NCBI RefSeq assembly: GCF_004684095.1
Contig: NZ_SRII01000010.1
Span: forward strand, 1-64,000
Direction: 5' to 3'
DNA: 64,000 nt
Source: Hymenobacter sp. UV11
GTDB taxonomy: Bacteria > Bacteroidota > Bacteroidia > Cytophagales > Hymenobacteraceae
Shown: one piece after another, positions 30,564-39,610 of the stretch
Position numbering within the stretch: position 1 is the stretch's first letter
Layout of the letters: each line of letters opens with the position of its first letter
Position numbers and translations under genes: made by a program
Notes under the pieces: model-generated
The model's database searches: none
Told to the model about the DNA's origin: nothing
The model's input: the letters and a program-made list of their open reading frames with translations, nothing else

Positions 30564-31766
30564 CTACTTCAGCCGTACCAGCGTGGCGCCGTAGCCAAAC
30601 TTCTCTTTCTGGGCTTCTTCGAAGAATTTAATGTCCTTGTTGCGGCTCAGCTGGCGGTGAATCTCCTTGCGCAGCACACCGTTGCCGGCGCCGTGGATGA
30701 AGATGATTTCGTGCATATTAGTGGCCAGGGCGCGGCTCAGCGCATCCTCAAACGCATCGAGCTGGAGGCGCAGCAGGGCCGTATTGCTGAGGTCGGCGGT
30801 GCCTTCGGGGCGCAGGGCTTCGATGTGCAGGTCGAACTCGTGGGGCGGGGCCACCAGGGCCGCGGCCGGCTTGGGGGGGGTAGGGGCCAGCACGGCCGGC
30901 GTGGGGGCAGGCTTGTCGCCGCCCAGCGCCTGCTGCAGCTTGGTGGCCTGCTGGCTATTGAGCACGGGCGGGGGGGTAGCGGCGGCTTCGAGGGCGGCTT
31001 CGGCCTGGGCCAGCTTCTCGGGGTTGAGGGCCGGGGCGGGGCGCTCATCGAGCTGAAACAGATACGCCTCCTTGCCAATAACCGGCGCGGGCCGGCGGCT
31101 GGTGTAAAACGTGGTGGCCTTGAACGACTGGCGCTTGGTGAGCAAGTCGTAGGCCGAGTCGCTGTTCAGCTTAAAATTCAGCAGCTGAAACACCACAGCT
31201 GGCCACTGCTCGAAGTCCTTGAGGTGCAGGTGGGCCAGTGGGGCGCTGGCGGCCTTGGCCTTGAGCTGGCCGGTGGCCAGGGCGCGGTACTTGCCCGCGC
31301 GCTCCTCGCCGTAGGTGAAGACGACCTCGGCCTCGGTATTGTTGAGCAGGTGCAGGGCCAGCAGCTCGGGGGCCTGGTGCACCAGCGCCAGGTACAGGCC
31401 TTTGGCGGCGGGCGGCGGGGGGGTAGCGGCGGCCGGGCGCGGCGGCATGGCGGCGCTGGGGCCGCTGGCCTGGGGCGCGCCCGGGGGGGTAGGGGCCGCC
31501 GGGGCGGGCGCGCCGGGGCGCTGGGCCTTGGGCTGGCCGCCCTGGGGCTTGTTCTTTTTGCTGCCGGTGGTGGGGCGGGCAATCTCGGGGGCGGCGCGGC
31601 GGAAAGCCTGGCCCTCTTCGGCGGCTACGGGCACGAGCTCGCGCAGCAGCACCGGAATGGTGAAGTCGTTGTCGATGGCCACTTCCACGAGCTCGCTGTC
31701 GAGCACGCGGGTGATAATTCCTTCTTCAGTGCCCGTGAGCAGGCGTACTCTATCTCCTACGTTCAT
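30564..31766 (-). CDS. DUF2027/Smr domain protein
   Basis: A 400-residue protein. The N-terminus MNVGDRVRLLTGTEEGIITR is an SH3-like (Tudor-like) fold. A low-complexity Pro/Ala segment (about residues 60-130) follows, then a DUF2027 beta-domain with YLALVHQAP and VVFQLLNFKLNSDS. The C-terminal Smr domain is marked by FDLHIEALRP near residue 310 and IIFIHGAGNGVLRKEIHR near residue 358. Smr domains are structure-specific nucleases or nucleic acid binders; in MutS2 they act in recombination control and ribosome rescue. This Bacteroidota architecture has no firm role. The linker contains several GGGTAG repeats (read as PTPP). Confidence 0.88.
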   Translation of the reverse strand: MNVGDRVRLLTGTEEGIITRVLDSELVEVAIDNDFTIPVLLRELVPVAAEEGQAFRRAAPEIARPTTGSKKNKPQGGQPKAQRPGAPAPAAPTPPGAPQASGPSAAMPPRPAAATPPPPAAKGLYLALVHQAPELLALHLLNNTEAEVVFTYGEERAGKYRALATGQLKAKAASAPLAHLHLKDFEQWPAVVFQLLNFKLNSDSAYDLLTKRQSFKATTFYTSRRPAPVIGKEAYLFQLDERPAPALNPEKLAQAEAALEAAATPPPVLNSQQATKLQQALGGDKPAPTPAVLAPTPPKPAAALVAPPHEFDLHIEALRPEGTADLSNTALLRLQLDAFEDALSRALATNMHEIIFIHGAGNGVLRKEIHRQLSRNKDIKFFEEAQKEKFGYGATLVRLK

Positions 31767-32021
31767 AATCTACAGCTTTTAGCGAATCGTACAAAGTACG
31801 CGTTGCAGCCGGGAAAGGTCGTGGTGGCGGTTAATACGGGCGTTGAGGAAGCGCCGAAACAGCGTGAAAACAGGCCATTGGTGAGCGCAAACGTTTGTGG
31901 TAGCTATCCAAAAAAATCCAGGAATCTTACCCAAAATGCGTCTGTAGCAGCACTATCTTAGCTAAACACCCGCAAAAAACGAAACTCAACGCTCGTTTTT
32001 GCAGCTTTTCCCACCCATTAT

Positions 32022-34910
32022 ATGAAAAAACCTCAACTCCACGGGCAGTGGCTGCTGGCCTTGCTAGTGGCACTGGGCTGGGCCTCGGCGGCCCAGGCGC
32101 AGGTCACGGCCAGCCCGGCCTCCTTCACGGCCGATACGCCCGTGACCCTCACCTACGATGCCACCCAGGGCAACGCGGCCCTCAACAACTTTGCGGACGA
32201 TGTCTACATCTGGACCGGCGTAGTCACAAGCAGCGCCGCCGGCACGGGCTGGACCCTTGTTAAGAGCCCCACCTTCGGCCAGGCCGACCCGGCGGCCAAG
32301 ATGACGCGCAGCGCCACCAACCCCAACCTCTACACCATCACCTTCACGCCCCGCACGTTTTACGGGGTGCCGAGCGGCACGCCCATCTACCGGCTGGGCA
32401 TGATTTTCAAGGATGCGGCTGGTACTAAGGTGGGCCGCACCACCACCGGCAGCGATATTTTCGTGGATGTGGCGCAGGATGCCTTCAACCTGCGCTTTAC
32501 CAGCCCCGGCGGCGCGGCGCCCTACTACCTGCCGCAGAACACGGCCACCAACGTAACCGTGACGACCAACGCGGCGGCCACCATTACGCTGTTTCTCAAT
32601 GATGTGCAGGTAGCGCAGCAGGCCAACGTGACGAGCCTCACGGCCCCCATTACCCTAGCGGCGGCGGCGGGCACGCTCAAGGCTACGGCCACCAACGGCA
32701 CCAGCACGGCCACCATTCAGGCGGCGGTGCAGTCCTACCCCCCCGTGACGGTAGCGGCGTTGCCGGCCGGCGCCAACGTCGATGGCATTACCTATATCAA
32801 CGGCGGCATCTCGGCTATTCTCACCCTCACGGCCCCGCGCAAGCAGTTTGTGTACGTGGTGGGCGATTTCAACAACTGGCAGCCCACGGCCGCCGGCTTT
32901 ATGAAGCGCACCACTGCCAGCAGCCCCGCCTTGCTCAGTGATGCGGCCTCGGCCACCGACGCGGCCAGCGCCCGCTGGTGGGTGCAGGTTGATGGCCTCA
33001 CGCCCGGCACCGAGTACGCCTACCAGTTTCTGGTAGATGGCCAGCTGCGCGTGGCCGACCCGTACTGCGCCAAAATTCTGGACCCTGGCAGCGATAAGGA
33101 CATTCCGACCAGCACCTACCCCGGCCTGGTGGCCGCCTACCCCACCACCAAGGCCACGGGCATAGTTTCGGTGCTGCAGCCTGGCAAGGCCGCTTATACC
33201 TGGACGACCACCAACTTCCAGCGTCCGGCCCGCACCAACATGGTGATATATGAGCTGCTGGTGCGCGACTTCGTGGCCGCCCACGACTACAAAACCCTGC
33301 GCGACACGCTCAGCTACATGCAGCGCCTCGGCGTTAATGTGATTGAGCTGCTGCCGATTAACGAGTTTGATAACAACGAAAGCTGGGGCTACAACCCGAG
33401 CTTCTACTTCGCGCCCGACAAATACTACGGCACCCAGGACGCGCTGAAGGCCTTTATTGACGAGTGCCACCGCCGCGGCATTGCGGTGGTGCTGGATATG
33501 GTGCTCAATCATTCGAGTGGCAACAGCCCGATGGTGCAGCTCTACGGCGACGTTACTACCGGCCCCACGGCCGACAACCCGTGGTTTAACACCGCGGCCC
33601 CGCACCCCTACAGCGTGTACAATGACCTCAACCACGAGAGTCCATACACCCGGCTTTTCTCCAAGAACGTCATCAAGTTCTGGCTCCAGGAGTACCACGT
33701 GGATGGCTATCGCTTCGACCTGGCGGGTGGCTTTAGCCAGGCGCCCAAAACGGAGGCCAACTACAGCGACTACGACCAGACGCGCATCGACATCTGGAAG
33801 GACTACTACGCCTACCAAATGAGCGTGGATAATGCCTCTTACCCCATTCTGGAGCACTTTCCCAACTACAACTCGGACCCCACCAAGGACGAAGGCAAGG
33901 TACTGGCCGACTACGGCATGATGCTCTGGGATAACCTGAACCCTAACTATACGCAGGCTGCCATGGGCTACAGCAGCGGCTGGGACCTGAGCTACGGCTA
34001 CTATGGCAACCAGGGGGGTAGGGGCTGGAACCAGCCCAACACGGTAACCTACATGGAGAGCCACGACGAGGAGCGGATGCAATTCAAAAACATCACCTAC
34101 GGCAACAGCAGCGGCGCCTACACCACCAAAGACCCGGCCACCGGCCTCCAGCGCGATGAGCTGGCGGCTACCCTGTTCTTTACCCAGCCCGGCCCGCGCC
34201 TGGTGTGGCAGTTTGGCGAGGTAGGCTACGACATCAGCATTGACCAGAACGGGCGCACCGGCACCAAGCCGATTCTCTGGAACTACTACAATGAGCCCAA
34301 CCGCCGCCACCTTTTCGACACCTACCGCGCCCTCATTGCCCTGAAAAAGCAGCCGGTATTTGCCGCCCCCACCGCCTACACCCAAAACCTGAGCGGGCCG
34401 GTTAAGGCCACGTACGTCACGGGCACTGACTTGAGCGTGGTGTCATTTGGCAATTTCGACGTAGTAGCCAACTCGGCGGCCATCACCTTCCCAACCATCG
34501 GCACCTGGTATAACTACCTCGACGGCACGCAGCTGGCCGTGGCCACCACGCCCATGACCATGAGCTTGCAGCCCGGCCAATACGCCGTGTACACGAGCCG
34601 TAAAATCACGGCGCCCACCGGCACCACCCTGGCCACCACGCCGCAGCAAACCGCCGTGTTCCAGCTCAGCGTGGCTCCCAACCCGGCCGCGGGCACCACG
34701 GCCATCACCTACGCGCTGCCCGCGGCGGCCACCACCACCATCGCGGTGCAAAACCTGCTGGGCCAGACCATCCGGCAGCTGGCCCCGGCCCGCCAGGCCG
34801 CCGGCCCGCAAACCCAGGCGCTGCCGCTGCAAGGCCTGGCGCCCGGCGTGTACCTGGTGCGCCTGCAGGCCGCAGGCCAGACCCAGACGGCCCGCCTGCT
34901 GGTGCAGTAG
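32022..34910 (+). CDS. Alpha-amylase family (GH13) glycoside hydrolase with T9SS sorting domain
   Basis: A 962-residue secreted enzyme. Signal peptide at residues 1-27 (ends AAQAQ). Two E-set/Ig-like domains follow, with a CBM48-like block YVVGDFNNWQPT near residue 280. The GH13 barrel spans about 400-800: VVLDMVLNHS (beta 3), GYRFDLAGG near residue 561 with the nucleophile Asp, PILEHFPN near 608 with the acid/base Glu, and YMESHDEER near 677 with the third Asp. The last 75 residues (VAPNPAAGTTAITY ... LAPGVYLVRL) are a type A T9SS sorting domain, so it is exported by type IX secretion and probably attached to the surface. It should cut alpha-1,4 or alpha-1,6 glucans. Confidence 0.93.
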   Translation: MKKPQLHGQWLLALLVALGWASAAQAQVTASPASFTADTPVTLTYDATQGNAALNNFADDVYIWTGVVTSSAAGTGWTLVKSPTFGQADPAAKMTRSATNPNLYTITFTPRTFYGVPSGTPIYRLGMIFKDAAGTKVGRTTTGSDIFVDVAQDAFNLRFTSPGGAAPYYLPQNTATNVTVTTNAAATITLFLNDVQVAQQANVTSLTAPITLAAAAGTLKATATNGTSTATIQAAVQSYPPVTVAALPAGANVDGITYINGGISAILTLTAPRKQFVYVVGDFNNWQPTAAGFMKRTTASSPALLSDAASATDAASARWWVQVDGLTPGTEYAYQFLVDGQLRVADPYCAKILDPGSDKDIPTSTYPGLVAAYPTTKATGIVSVLQPGKAAYTWTTTNFQRPARTNMVIYELLVRDFVAAHDYKTLRDTLSYMQRLGVNVIELLPINEFDNNESWGYNPSFYFAPDKYYGTQDALKAFIDECHRRGIAVVLDMVLNHSSGNSPMVQLYGDVTTGPTADNPWFNTAAPHPYSVYNDLNHESPYTRLFSKNVIKFWLQEYHVDGYRFDLAGGFSQAPKTEANYSDYDQTRIDIWKDYYAYQMSVDNASYPILEHFPNYNSDPTKDEGKVLADYGMMLWDNLNPNYTQAAMGYSSGWDLSYGYYGNQGGRGWNQPNTVTYMESHDEERMQFKNITYGNSSGAYTTKDPATGLQRDELAATLFFTQPGPRLVWQFGEVGYDISIDQNGRTGTKPILWNYYNEPNRRHLFDTYRALIALKKQPVFAAPTAYTQNLSGPVKATYVTGTDLSVVSFGNFDVVANSAAITFPTIGTWYNYLDGTQLAVATTPMTMSLQPGQYAVYTSRKITAPTGTTLATTPQQTAVFQLSVAPNPAAGTTAITYALPAAATTTIAVQNLLGQTIRQLAPARQAAGPQTQALPLQGLAPGVYLVRLQAAGQTQTARLLVQ

Positions 34911-34970
34911 CCGCCTACCCCCCTCGCGGTGGCCCAAGCCCGTGGCAACCGGCCGGCTGGTTTTTTAGGC

Positions 34971-35012
34971 AAAAAAAGGGTCCCGCTGCGCAGGCAGCGG
35001 GACCCTTTTTTT
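34971..35012. terminator. Bidirectional terminator after the amylase gene
   Basis: A perfect 19-bp stem (34971-34989 with 34994-35012: A7 then GGGTCCCGCTGC, and the complement ending in T7). It stands between the amylase gene and the inverted relic of a second T9SS gene. Confidence 0.92.
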
Positions 35013-35042
35013 GCGTTCTGGTCCGGTGAGGGGGGTAGGCGG

Positions 35043-35140
35043 CTACTGCACCAGCAGGCGGGCCGTCTGGGTCTGGCCTGCGGCTTGTAGGCGCACGCCG
35101 GCCAGAAGGCCTGGCAAAAACTGGCTCCCAAGCTCATTGG
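35043..35140 (-). pseudogene. Relic of a T9SS sorting domain
   Basis: On the minus strand this stretch encodes GVRLQAAGQTQTARLLVQ and a stop, nearly the same as the end of the amylase gene (VYLVRLQAAGQTQTARLLVQ), with a 9-base deletion that removes three codons. The similarity continues past the stop through about 16 bases (GCCGCCTACCCCCCTC). Upstream the frame decays into AT-rich sequence without a protein. It is either the remains of a convergent T9SS gene or an inverted duplication of the amylase 3' end. Confidence 0.7.
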
Positions 35141-35239
35141 CGTATAAATATAGAATGTTTCATTTTTTATTGATTCATAATCAATGAGTTGGCAAAGGCG
35201 ATAGTATATTGGCCCGCTCATCTCTTCTGGCCACACGCA

Positions 35240-36433
35240 ATGGAACCACAACCTCACCTGCAGCCCGTTCGCTCATACGAGTTGGACCTAATGCGCTTTC
35301 TGGCGGCGCTGGCGGTGGTGCTGTACCACTACACCTACCGCGGTTTTGCGGCCGACAACCTCAGCCCGGTCAGCTACCCGGCCATCGATGGCGTTACGCG
35401 GTACGGCTACCTGGGGGTAGAGCTGTTCTTTCTCATTAGTGGCTACGTCGTGCTGCTGTCGGCCTATGGCAAGACGGTGAAGCAGTTTTTTCTGTCGCGC
35501 GTTACGCGCTTGTACCCAGCCTTTTGGGCGGCCTGCACGGCCACGTTCGTATTCGTGCGGCTGCTGGGCCCCCGGCTCGCCCCCACCGATGCCCACTATT
35601 CACCCTACCTGGTGGTGTACTTCAAGCAATACGCCGTCAACATGACGATGCTGTTTGATTATTTCGGCTACCTGAACCTGGATACGGCCTACTGGTCACT
35701 GACTTACGAAATTTCCTTTTATTTCCTTATCACCCTGCTCATTAGCTACAACTTACTGACCAACATCCCGCCCGTTATTGCCGGTTGGCTGCTGCTCACG
35801 CTGGGCTGCTACCTGGTGCTGGGCTCCGGTAGCCACGCACCGGTAACCTACCTCTTTATCCCGAGGTACAGCCCCTATTTTGCGGCGGGCATGCTGTTCT
35901 ACCTGTTGCAGCACCGCATGGCACCCGCCGGCCGGCTCTACGCCCTGCTACTGGGGGCCTGGGTGCTGGCCCTCTACACGGCGCATCACGAAATGAAAGC
36001 CCTGAATCAGATTTTTCATAATCCGAACGCTTATTCCTACGCGGTAGTAGCCAGCATTACCACGGGCTTTTTCCTGTTATTCTGGCTCATGATTCAGCGC
36101 GTCTTCGTGCTGGCTCCATCGCCCTGGCTCGTGCTGCTGGGGTCGCTGACCTACCCTTTGTATCTCATTCACAGTAATATTGGCTACGTGGCTTATCAGC
36201 GGCTGGCGCCTTTTGTGGGCCGCTGGCCGCTGCTACTGCTGCTGGTTGGCAGCATGCTGGGCCTGGCCTACCTCATTCACGTACTGGTAGAGCGCAAGCT
36301 TAGTAAAGTGCTAAAGCAGGTGGTGCAGGAGTTGCTGCTGCGCTTAACGCCCGCGCCGCCTCCGCAGCAATACACCGACCGGTTTGAGCTTGAAAAGGAG
36401 AAGGCCACAAGCCTCAGCAATCCCATTGGCTGA
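35240..36433 (+). CDS. Acyltransferase 3 family membrane protein
   Basis: A 397-residue protein with about ten membrane segments. ELDLMRFLAALAVVLYHYTY near residues 14-33 is the hallmark N-terminal block of acyltransferase 3 (the conserved Arg and His). GYLGVELFFLISGYVVLLSA and FFLSRVTRLYPAFW near residue 80 are further signature blocks. Such enzymes O-acetylate surface polysaccharides, peptidoglycan or small molecules. ATG 35240 was chosen as the first Met before the conserved block. No polysaccharide locus is adjacent. Confidence 0.9.
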   Translation: MEPQPHLQPVRSYELDLMRFLAALAVVLYHYTYRGFAADNLSPVSYPAIDGVTRYGYLGVELFFLISGYVVLLSAYGKTVKQFFLSRVTRLYPAFWAACTATFVFVRLLGPRLAPTDAHYSPYLVVYFKQYAVNMTMLFDYFGYLNLDTAYWSLTYEISFYFLITLLISYNLLTNIPPVIAGWLLLTLGCYLVLGSGSHAPVTYLFIPRYSPYFAAGMLFYLLQHRMAPAGRLYALLLGAWVLALYTAHHEMKALNQIFHNPNAYSYAVVASITTGFFLLFWLMIQRVFVLAPSPWLVLLGSLTYPLYLIHSNIGYVAYQRLAPFVGRWPLLLLLVGSMLGLAYLIHVLVERKLSKVLKQVVQELLLRLTPAPPPQQYTDRFELEKEKATSLSNPIG

Positions 36434-36465
36434 CGAGCGGCCTATGGCACAGCCGAACAACCCGC

Positions 36466-36503
36466 AAAAAAAAGGACGTCGTGCTAAGCATGACGTCCTT
36501 TTT
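36466..36503 (+). terminator. Terminator after the acyltransferase gene
   Basis: AAAAAGGACGTC pairs with GACGTCCTTTTT around an 11-base loop, 32 bases after the stop codon. It could also serve transcripts from the facing kinase gene. Confidence 0.85.
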
Positions 36504-36609
36504 CAATTCAAAGTCAGTTGTGAATCAATGGCTTGAAGTGCAACTGGCAGCTGGCAACTAACTAACTGTGCACAGCAGCCCGCTTCGTACACCGACTGGG
36601 GCCACCGCC

Positions 36610-37455
36610 CTACCCCTCGTGGAAGCTTACCAGGTCGTCGATGGGCGAGCGGATAATCTTGCCTACCTGCATGCCGTGGCCGTTGGCCACCTGCGTAAGG
36701 GCATCGCGGAAGTTATAGCCCACCGAGCCAATGCAGTTGAACGTGAGGTTCTGGTAGCCAGGGTAGTGCAGTACAATATTCTGGAAGAACGCCTCGAACG
36801 CCTCCACCACAATCTGGCGGCAGTAGCTCACGTTGTTGTGGTCGTAGGCAAACTTGGCGAAGCTGGCCAGGAAGCGGTTGGGCAGCGGCTGGTTGTAGAG
36901 CTGGTCGATGATGTCGTTGCGGGTGCCGAGCTGGTATTCCTCCTTCAAAGCCTCCTGCAAGCCGTCGGGCAGCAGGTCGCGCAGGTAGTCACGTAGCAGG
37001 CGCTTGCCCAGAAACGAGCCGCTGCCCTCATCACCCAAAAAGTACCCCAGCGAGTCCACGTTGTGCGTGATTTTTTCGCCGTCGTAGATGCACGAGTTGG
37101 TGCCCGTGCCCAGAATGGCCGCAAAGCCCGCCTCGTGGCCCAGCAGGGCGCGGGCGGCGGCCAGCAGGTCTTCGGTCACCTCTACTTTGTTGGCGCCGGT
37201 AAAAACCTGGCGCATGGCGGCGGCAATCACCTCGGCCTTGGCCGGGCTCGACACACCCGCGCCGTAAAAATAAATTTCGCGGACTTCGGTGCGGGGCAGC
37301 GTATCGGGCAGGTTTTTGTCGAGCGAAGCCACGATGGTGGCCGTATCTACAAAATCAGGATTATAGCCTTCCGTGTTGAAATACACGCGCTGGCCCGTAT
37401 CAGAAAGCTGGCACCAATTGGTTTTGGTCGAGCCACCGTCGGCAATAAGAATCAT
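36610..37455 (-). CDS. BadF/BadG-type ATPase, probable N-acetylglucosamine kinase
   Basis: A 281-residue ASKHA-fold kinase. MILIADGGSTKTNWCQL at the N-terminus is the phosphate 1 motif. AAILGTGTNSCIYDGEKI near residue 115 is phosphate 2, and YFLGDEGSGSFLGKRLL near residue 138 is the BadF/NAGK signature. FNCIGSVGYNF near residue 243 is the adenosine motif. Bacteroidota proteins of this type phosphorylate amino sugars recovered from cell wall or chitin. The exact sugar is not shown by the sequence. ATG 37455 was chosen over a TTG two codons upstream. Confidence 0.85.
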   Translation of the reverse strand: MILIADGGSTKTNWCQLSDTGQRVYFNTEGYNPDFVDTATIVASLDKNLPDTLPRTEVREIYFYGAGVSSPAKAEVIAAAMRQVFTGANKVEVTEDLLAAARALLGHEAGFAAILGTGTNSCIYDGEKITHNVDSLGYFLGDEGSGSFLGKRLLRDYLRDLLPDGLQEALKEEYQLGTRNDIIDQLYNQPLPNRFLASFAKFAYDHNNVSYCRQIVVEAFEAFFQNIVLHYPGYQNLTFNCIGSVGYNFRDALTQVANGHGMQVGKIIRSPIDDLVSFHEG

Positions 37456-37594
37456 GGGCAATCAGGTAATTGGGAAGTAGGTGGTAGTAAATTCACCCGT
37501 AAAGAAAAGGCTAGTTCGTCTTTTTAGCTTATAAATAGCAGCAAGTAGACCAGCTTGCCACACTTTGCGCCCGCGCTGCACCAGCTATTACGCG

Positions 37595-39064
37595 TTACTT
37601 AGTGCCGATTACCGAAGGCAGCAGGTCAATCCAGCCGTCTTCGCTCACCACAATGGCCAGGCAGGGGTAGGGCGAGGAGCTGACGTAGCGCACGGCCGAG
37701 TTGTAGCGCGCCCCACGGCTGCTGTCGCCCTTTTCCGTGGCCTGCCCGTCCAGTATTACCCCGATGGCGTGGCACACCCCGTCGGGCTCGATGAGCACCG
37801 CGCCGTCGATGCTGCTGGCTTGGCGCAGCACTGGGGCCGTCATGGGCCGCGGCACCACCCGAAAGCACTGGCGGCGCAGGCGCTCGGCCTCGGGCTTGGC
37901 CCCGGCCGTGATGCAGAGCATGGTGCCGTGGCTCTGGTTGGAGGCCTCCAGGGCCAGCTCCCAGAGGTAGTCCACGCGCACGTCGTCCACGGCCGGAAAT
38001 ACCTGCCGAATCACGCGGTCGAAGTTGTCGGCCTGCACCTTGCCCTGGGGCAGGCGCGGCGTGTTGCTCACCACCCGCATGAGGGTGTGGCCGGCGTGGC
38101 GCAGCTCCCAGCCGTAGTGATTAGTGAAATGCACGGTGGCCAGGGGCTCGTAGCGGGCGTCGGTTTCGGCCACGGCGTGGCCCAGCCCAAACACGTGCGC
38201 CGCGTCCGACACCAGGCCCGTCGAGCCCTCCGTCAGCTCCAGCAGCTTCCGGATGGAGCGGTGGTCGCGCAGCGGCACCGGCGTTTCCAGGGTCAGTACC
38301 GGCGTGATGGCCGCGTGCTGGCGGCGGCCCAGCAGCATAGTGCCGCGGCCCTCGTCGCCCTCGTGGCGCAGGGCGGCCACGCCCAGGCAGGCATCATACA
38401 GGCCGTGGGCATTGCCGGGCGAGATGCGCAGCATGAGGCGGCGGCCCGCCCCGCGCAGCACCTCGTTGTAGTCGCGGTCCAGCACCGGCTGCTCGTTGTC
38501 GGCGGTGTCGGCCTCGCGCAGGGCGCGGGTGCACTCGTGCAAAAACTCCAGCACCGCCGCGTGGGGCAGCGAGCTGGGCCGGTTGGGCCCCGGCTTGCCG
38601 GGTAGGGTATAGTAGGAATTATAGGTGTCGGCCGCCAGCTGCAACACCACCACCACCAGGTAGCCATTGAGGCTGAGCGGGATAGAGCAGAAACAGCGCC
38701 GGTTCTCGGTGCGGCACTCCACCAGCTCCTTCAGGGTTTGGTCGGTGGCCTTGCACACCAGCTCGTACCAGTGCTGCTTTTCCATGCGGTCGTGGTCCTG
38801 CGGGTGCAGGTGGTACACGTTGTCGCGCGGGCTCAGGTCGGCCGCCTCAAACGAGCTGGCCAGCGTTTTGATGCCCCCAAAATCGGCCGGGCCGTAGCGC
38901 AGGCTGGTGGGCTCCACCACTACGCTCTCGGGGTCGTCTTCCTCGCGGCCCGAAGCCAGGCCCAGCAGAAAAACCTCCGGCCGCAGGTTGCGGTCGAGCA
39001 AATTAAAAATTCCTTCGGCAAACAGCTGAGCCGAAACGCGAAACAAGCTTTGGTGTTCCCACAT
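37595..39064 (-). CDS. Putative diadenylate cyclase with N-terminal sensor region (DACNV-like)
   Basis: A 489-residue protein. The last about 110 residues form a DisA_N (DAC) domain, which makes c-di-AMP from two ATP: SSIDGAVLIEPDG places the DGA motif at residues 420-422, and SRGARYNSAVRYV places the RHR-equivalent at 453-455, here Arg-Tyr-Asn. LAIVVSEDGWIDLL closes the domain. The first 370 residues are a mixed alpha/beta region without transmembrane helices (RVSAQLFAEGIFNLLDRNLR at the start). I believe it corresponds to the sensor region called DACNV, but this is from memory. Start ATG 39064; a longer frame upstream is arginine- and proline-rich and unlikely. The divergent neighbour is a small membrane protein. 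Confidence 0.75.
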   Translation of the reverse strand: MWEHQSLFRVSAQLFAEGIFNLLDRNLRPEVFLLGLASGREEDDPESVVVEPTSLRYGPADFGGIKTLASSFEAADLSPRDNVYHLHPQDHDRMEKQHWYELVCKATDQTLKELVECRTENRRCFCSIPLSLNGYLVVVVLQLAADTYNSYYTLPGKPGPNRPSSLPHAAVLEFLHECTRALREADTADNEQPVLDRDYNEVLRGAGRRLMLRISPGNAHGLYDACLGVAALRHEGDEGRGTMLLGRRQHAAITPVLTLETPVPLRDHRSIRKLLELTEGSTGLVSDAAHVFGLGHAVAETDARYEPLATVHFTNHYGWELRHAGHTLMRVVSNTPRLPQGKVQADNFDRVIRQVFPAVDDVRVDYLWELALEASNQSHGTMLCITAGAKPEAERLRRQCFRVVPRPMTAPVLRQASSIDGAVLIEPDGVCHAIGVILDGQATEKGDSSRGARYNSAVRYVSSSPYPCLAIVVSEDGWIDLLPSVIGTK

Positions 39065-39278
39065 AGGGGTAGTCGGGTGGGGGCGATGGGGCGATGGCCG
39101 CCAGGGCCGGAAGGGCCGCCCGCGAAGGCGGGGCAGCACTGGCTTTTTGCGCATACGTAAAATTTGGGCAAATAGTAATGCGCGGCCCCCGAAGCCGCAC
39201 TTTTTACTCGTAAAAGACGTATCTTCGGGCAACCGCCCGGTGCGGTTCACCAGCCCCTCACTTTCTTCCTGCCTGCCT

Positions 39279-39530
39279 ATGCTCTTCGTCGACATGCTCC
39301 TGGTGATGGTGGTCGCGCTGTCCTTTATTCCCATCATGACCGGCTACTGCGCCGCCTCGCGCGGGCGCTCGTTCTGGCTGTGGTTTGCCTTGGGCTGGCT
39401 GCTGCCCATTGTATCGTTTCTGCTGCTGTTCGCCCTCATCGCCCGCGACGAGCTTGACCCCGGCCGCCAGCTGCTGCGCGAAGCCCGCCAGATTCTAAAA
39501 GAATCGGAGGGGAAGAAAGTAGAGCGCTAG
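39279..39530 (+). CDS. Small membrane protein
   Basis: An 83-residue protein with two membrane segments (LFVDMLLVMVVALSFIPIM and SFWLWFALGWLLPIVSFLLL) and a charged C-terminal helix (REARQILKESEGKKVER). I know no named family; similar small two-helix proteins are common in Bacteroidota. ATG 39279 is the first Met that begins the hydrophobic segment. A second Met five residues later is also possible. It is divergent from the diadenylate cyclase gene and shares its 214-base upstream region. Confidence 0.65.
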   Translation: MLFVDMLLVMVVALSFIPIMTGYCAASRGRSFWLWFALGWLLPIVSFLLLFALIARDELDPGRQLLREARQILKESEGKKVER

Positions 39531-39610
39531 CCCGCGGCGTCGCTTGGTTCAGGTAGGTGGGGTAGGGCGCGCACAAAGGTGGGTTCTGGCTTACAGCCCC
39601 AAGCCACTAG

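Noticed and set aside
30552..31961. 469-codon open frame on the plus strand
   Set aside because: Antisense to the Smr gene; the Gly-rich stretches are complements of its Pro/Ala linker.
32655..34385. 576-codon open frame on the minus strand
   Set aside because: Complement of the GH13 amylase, whose catalytic residues are clear.
37565..38605. 346-codon open frame on the plus strand
   Set aside because: Antisense to the DAC-domain gene; composition is typical of a shadow frame.
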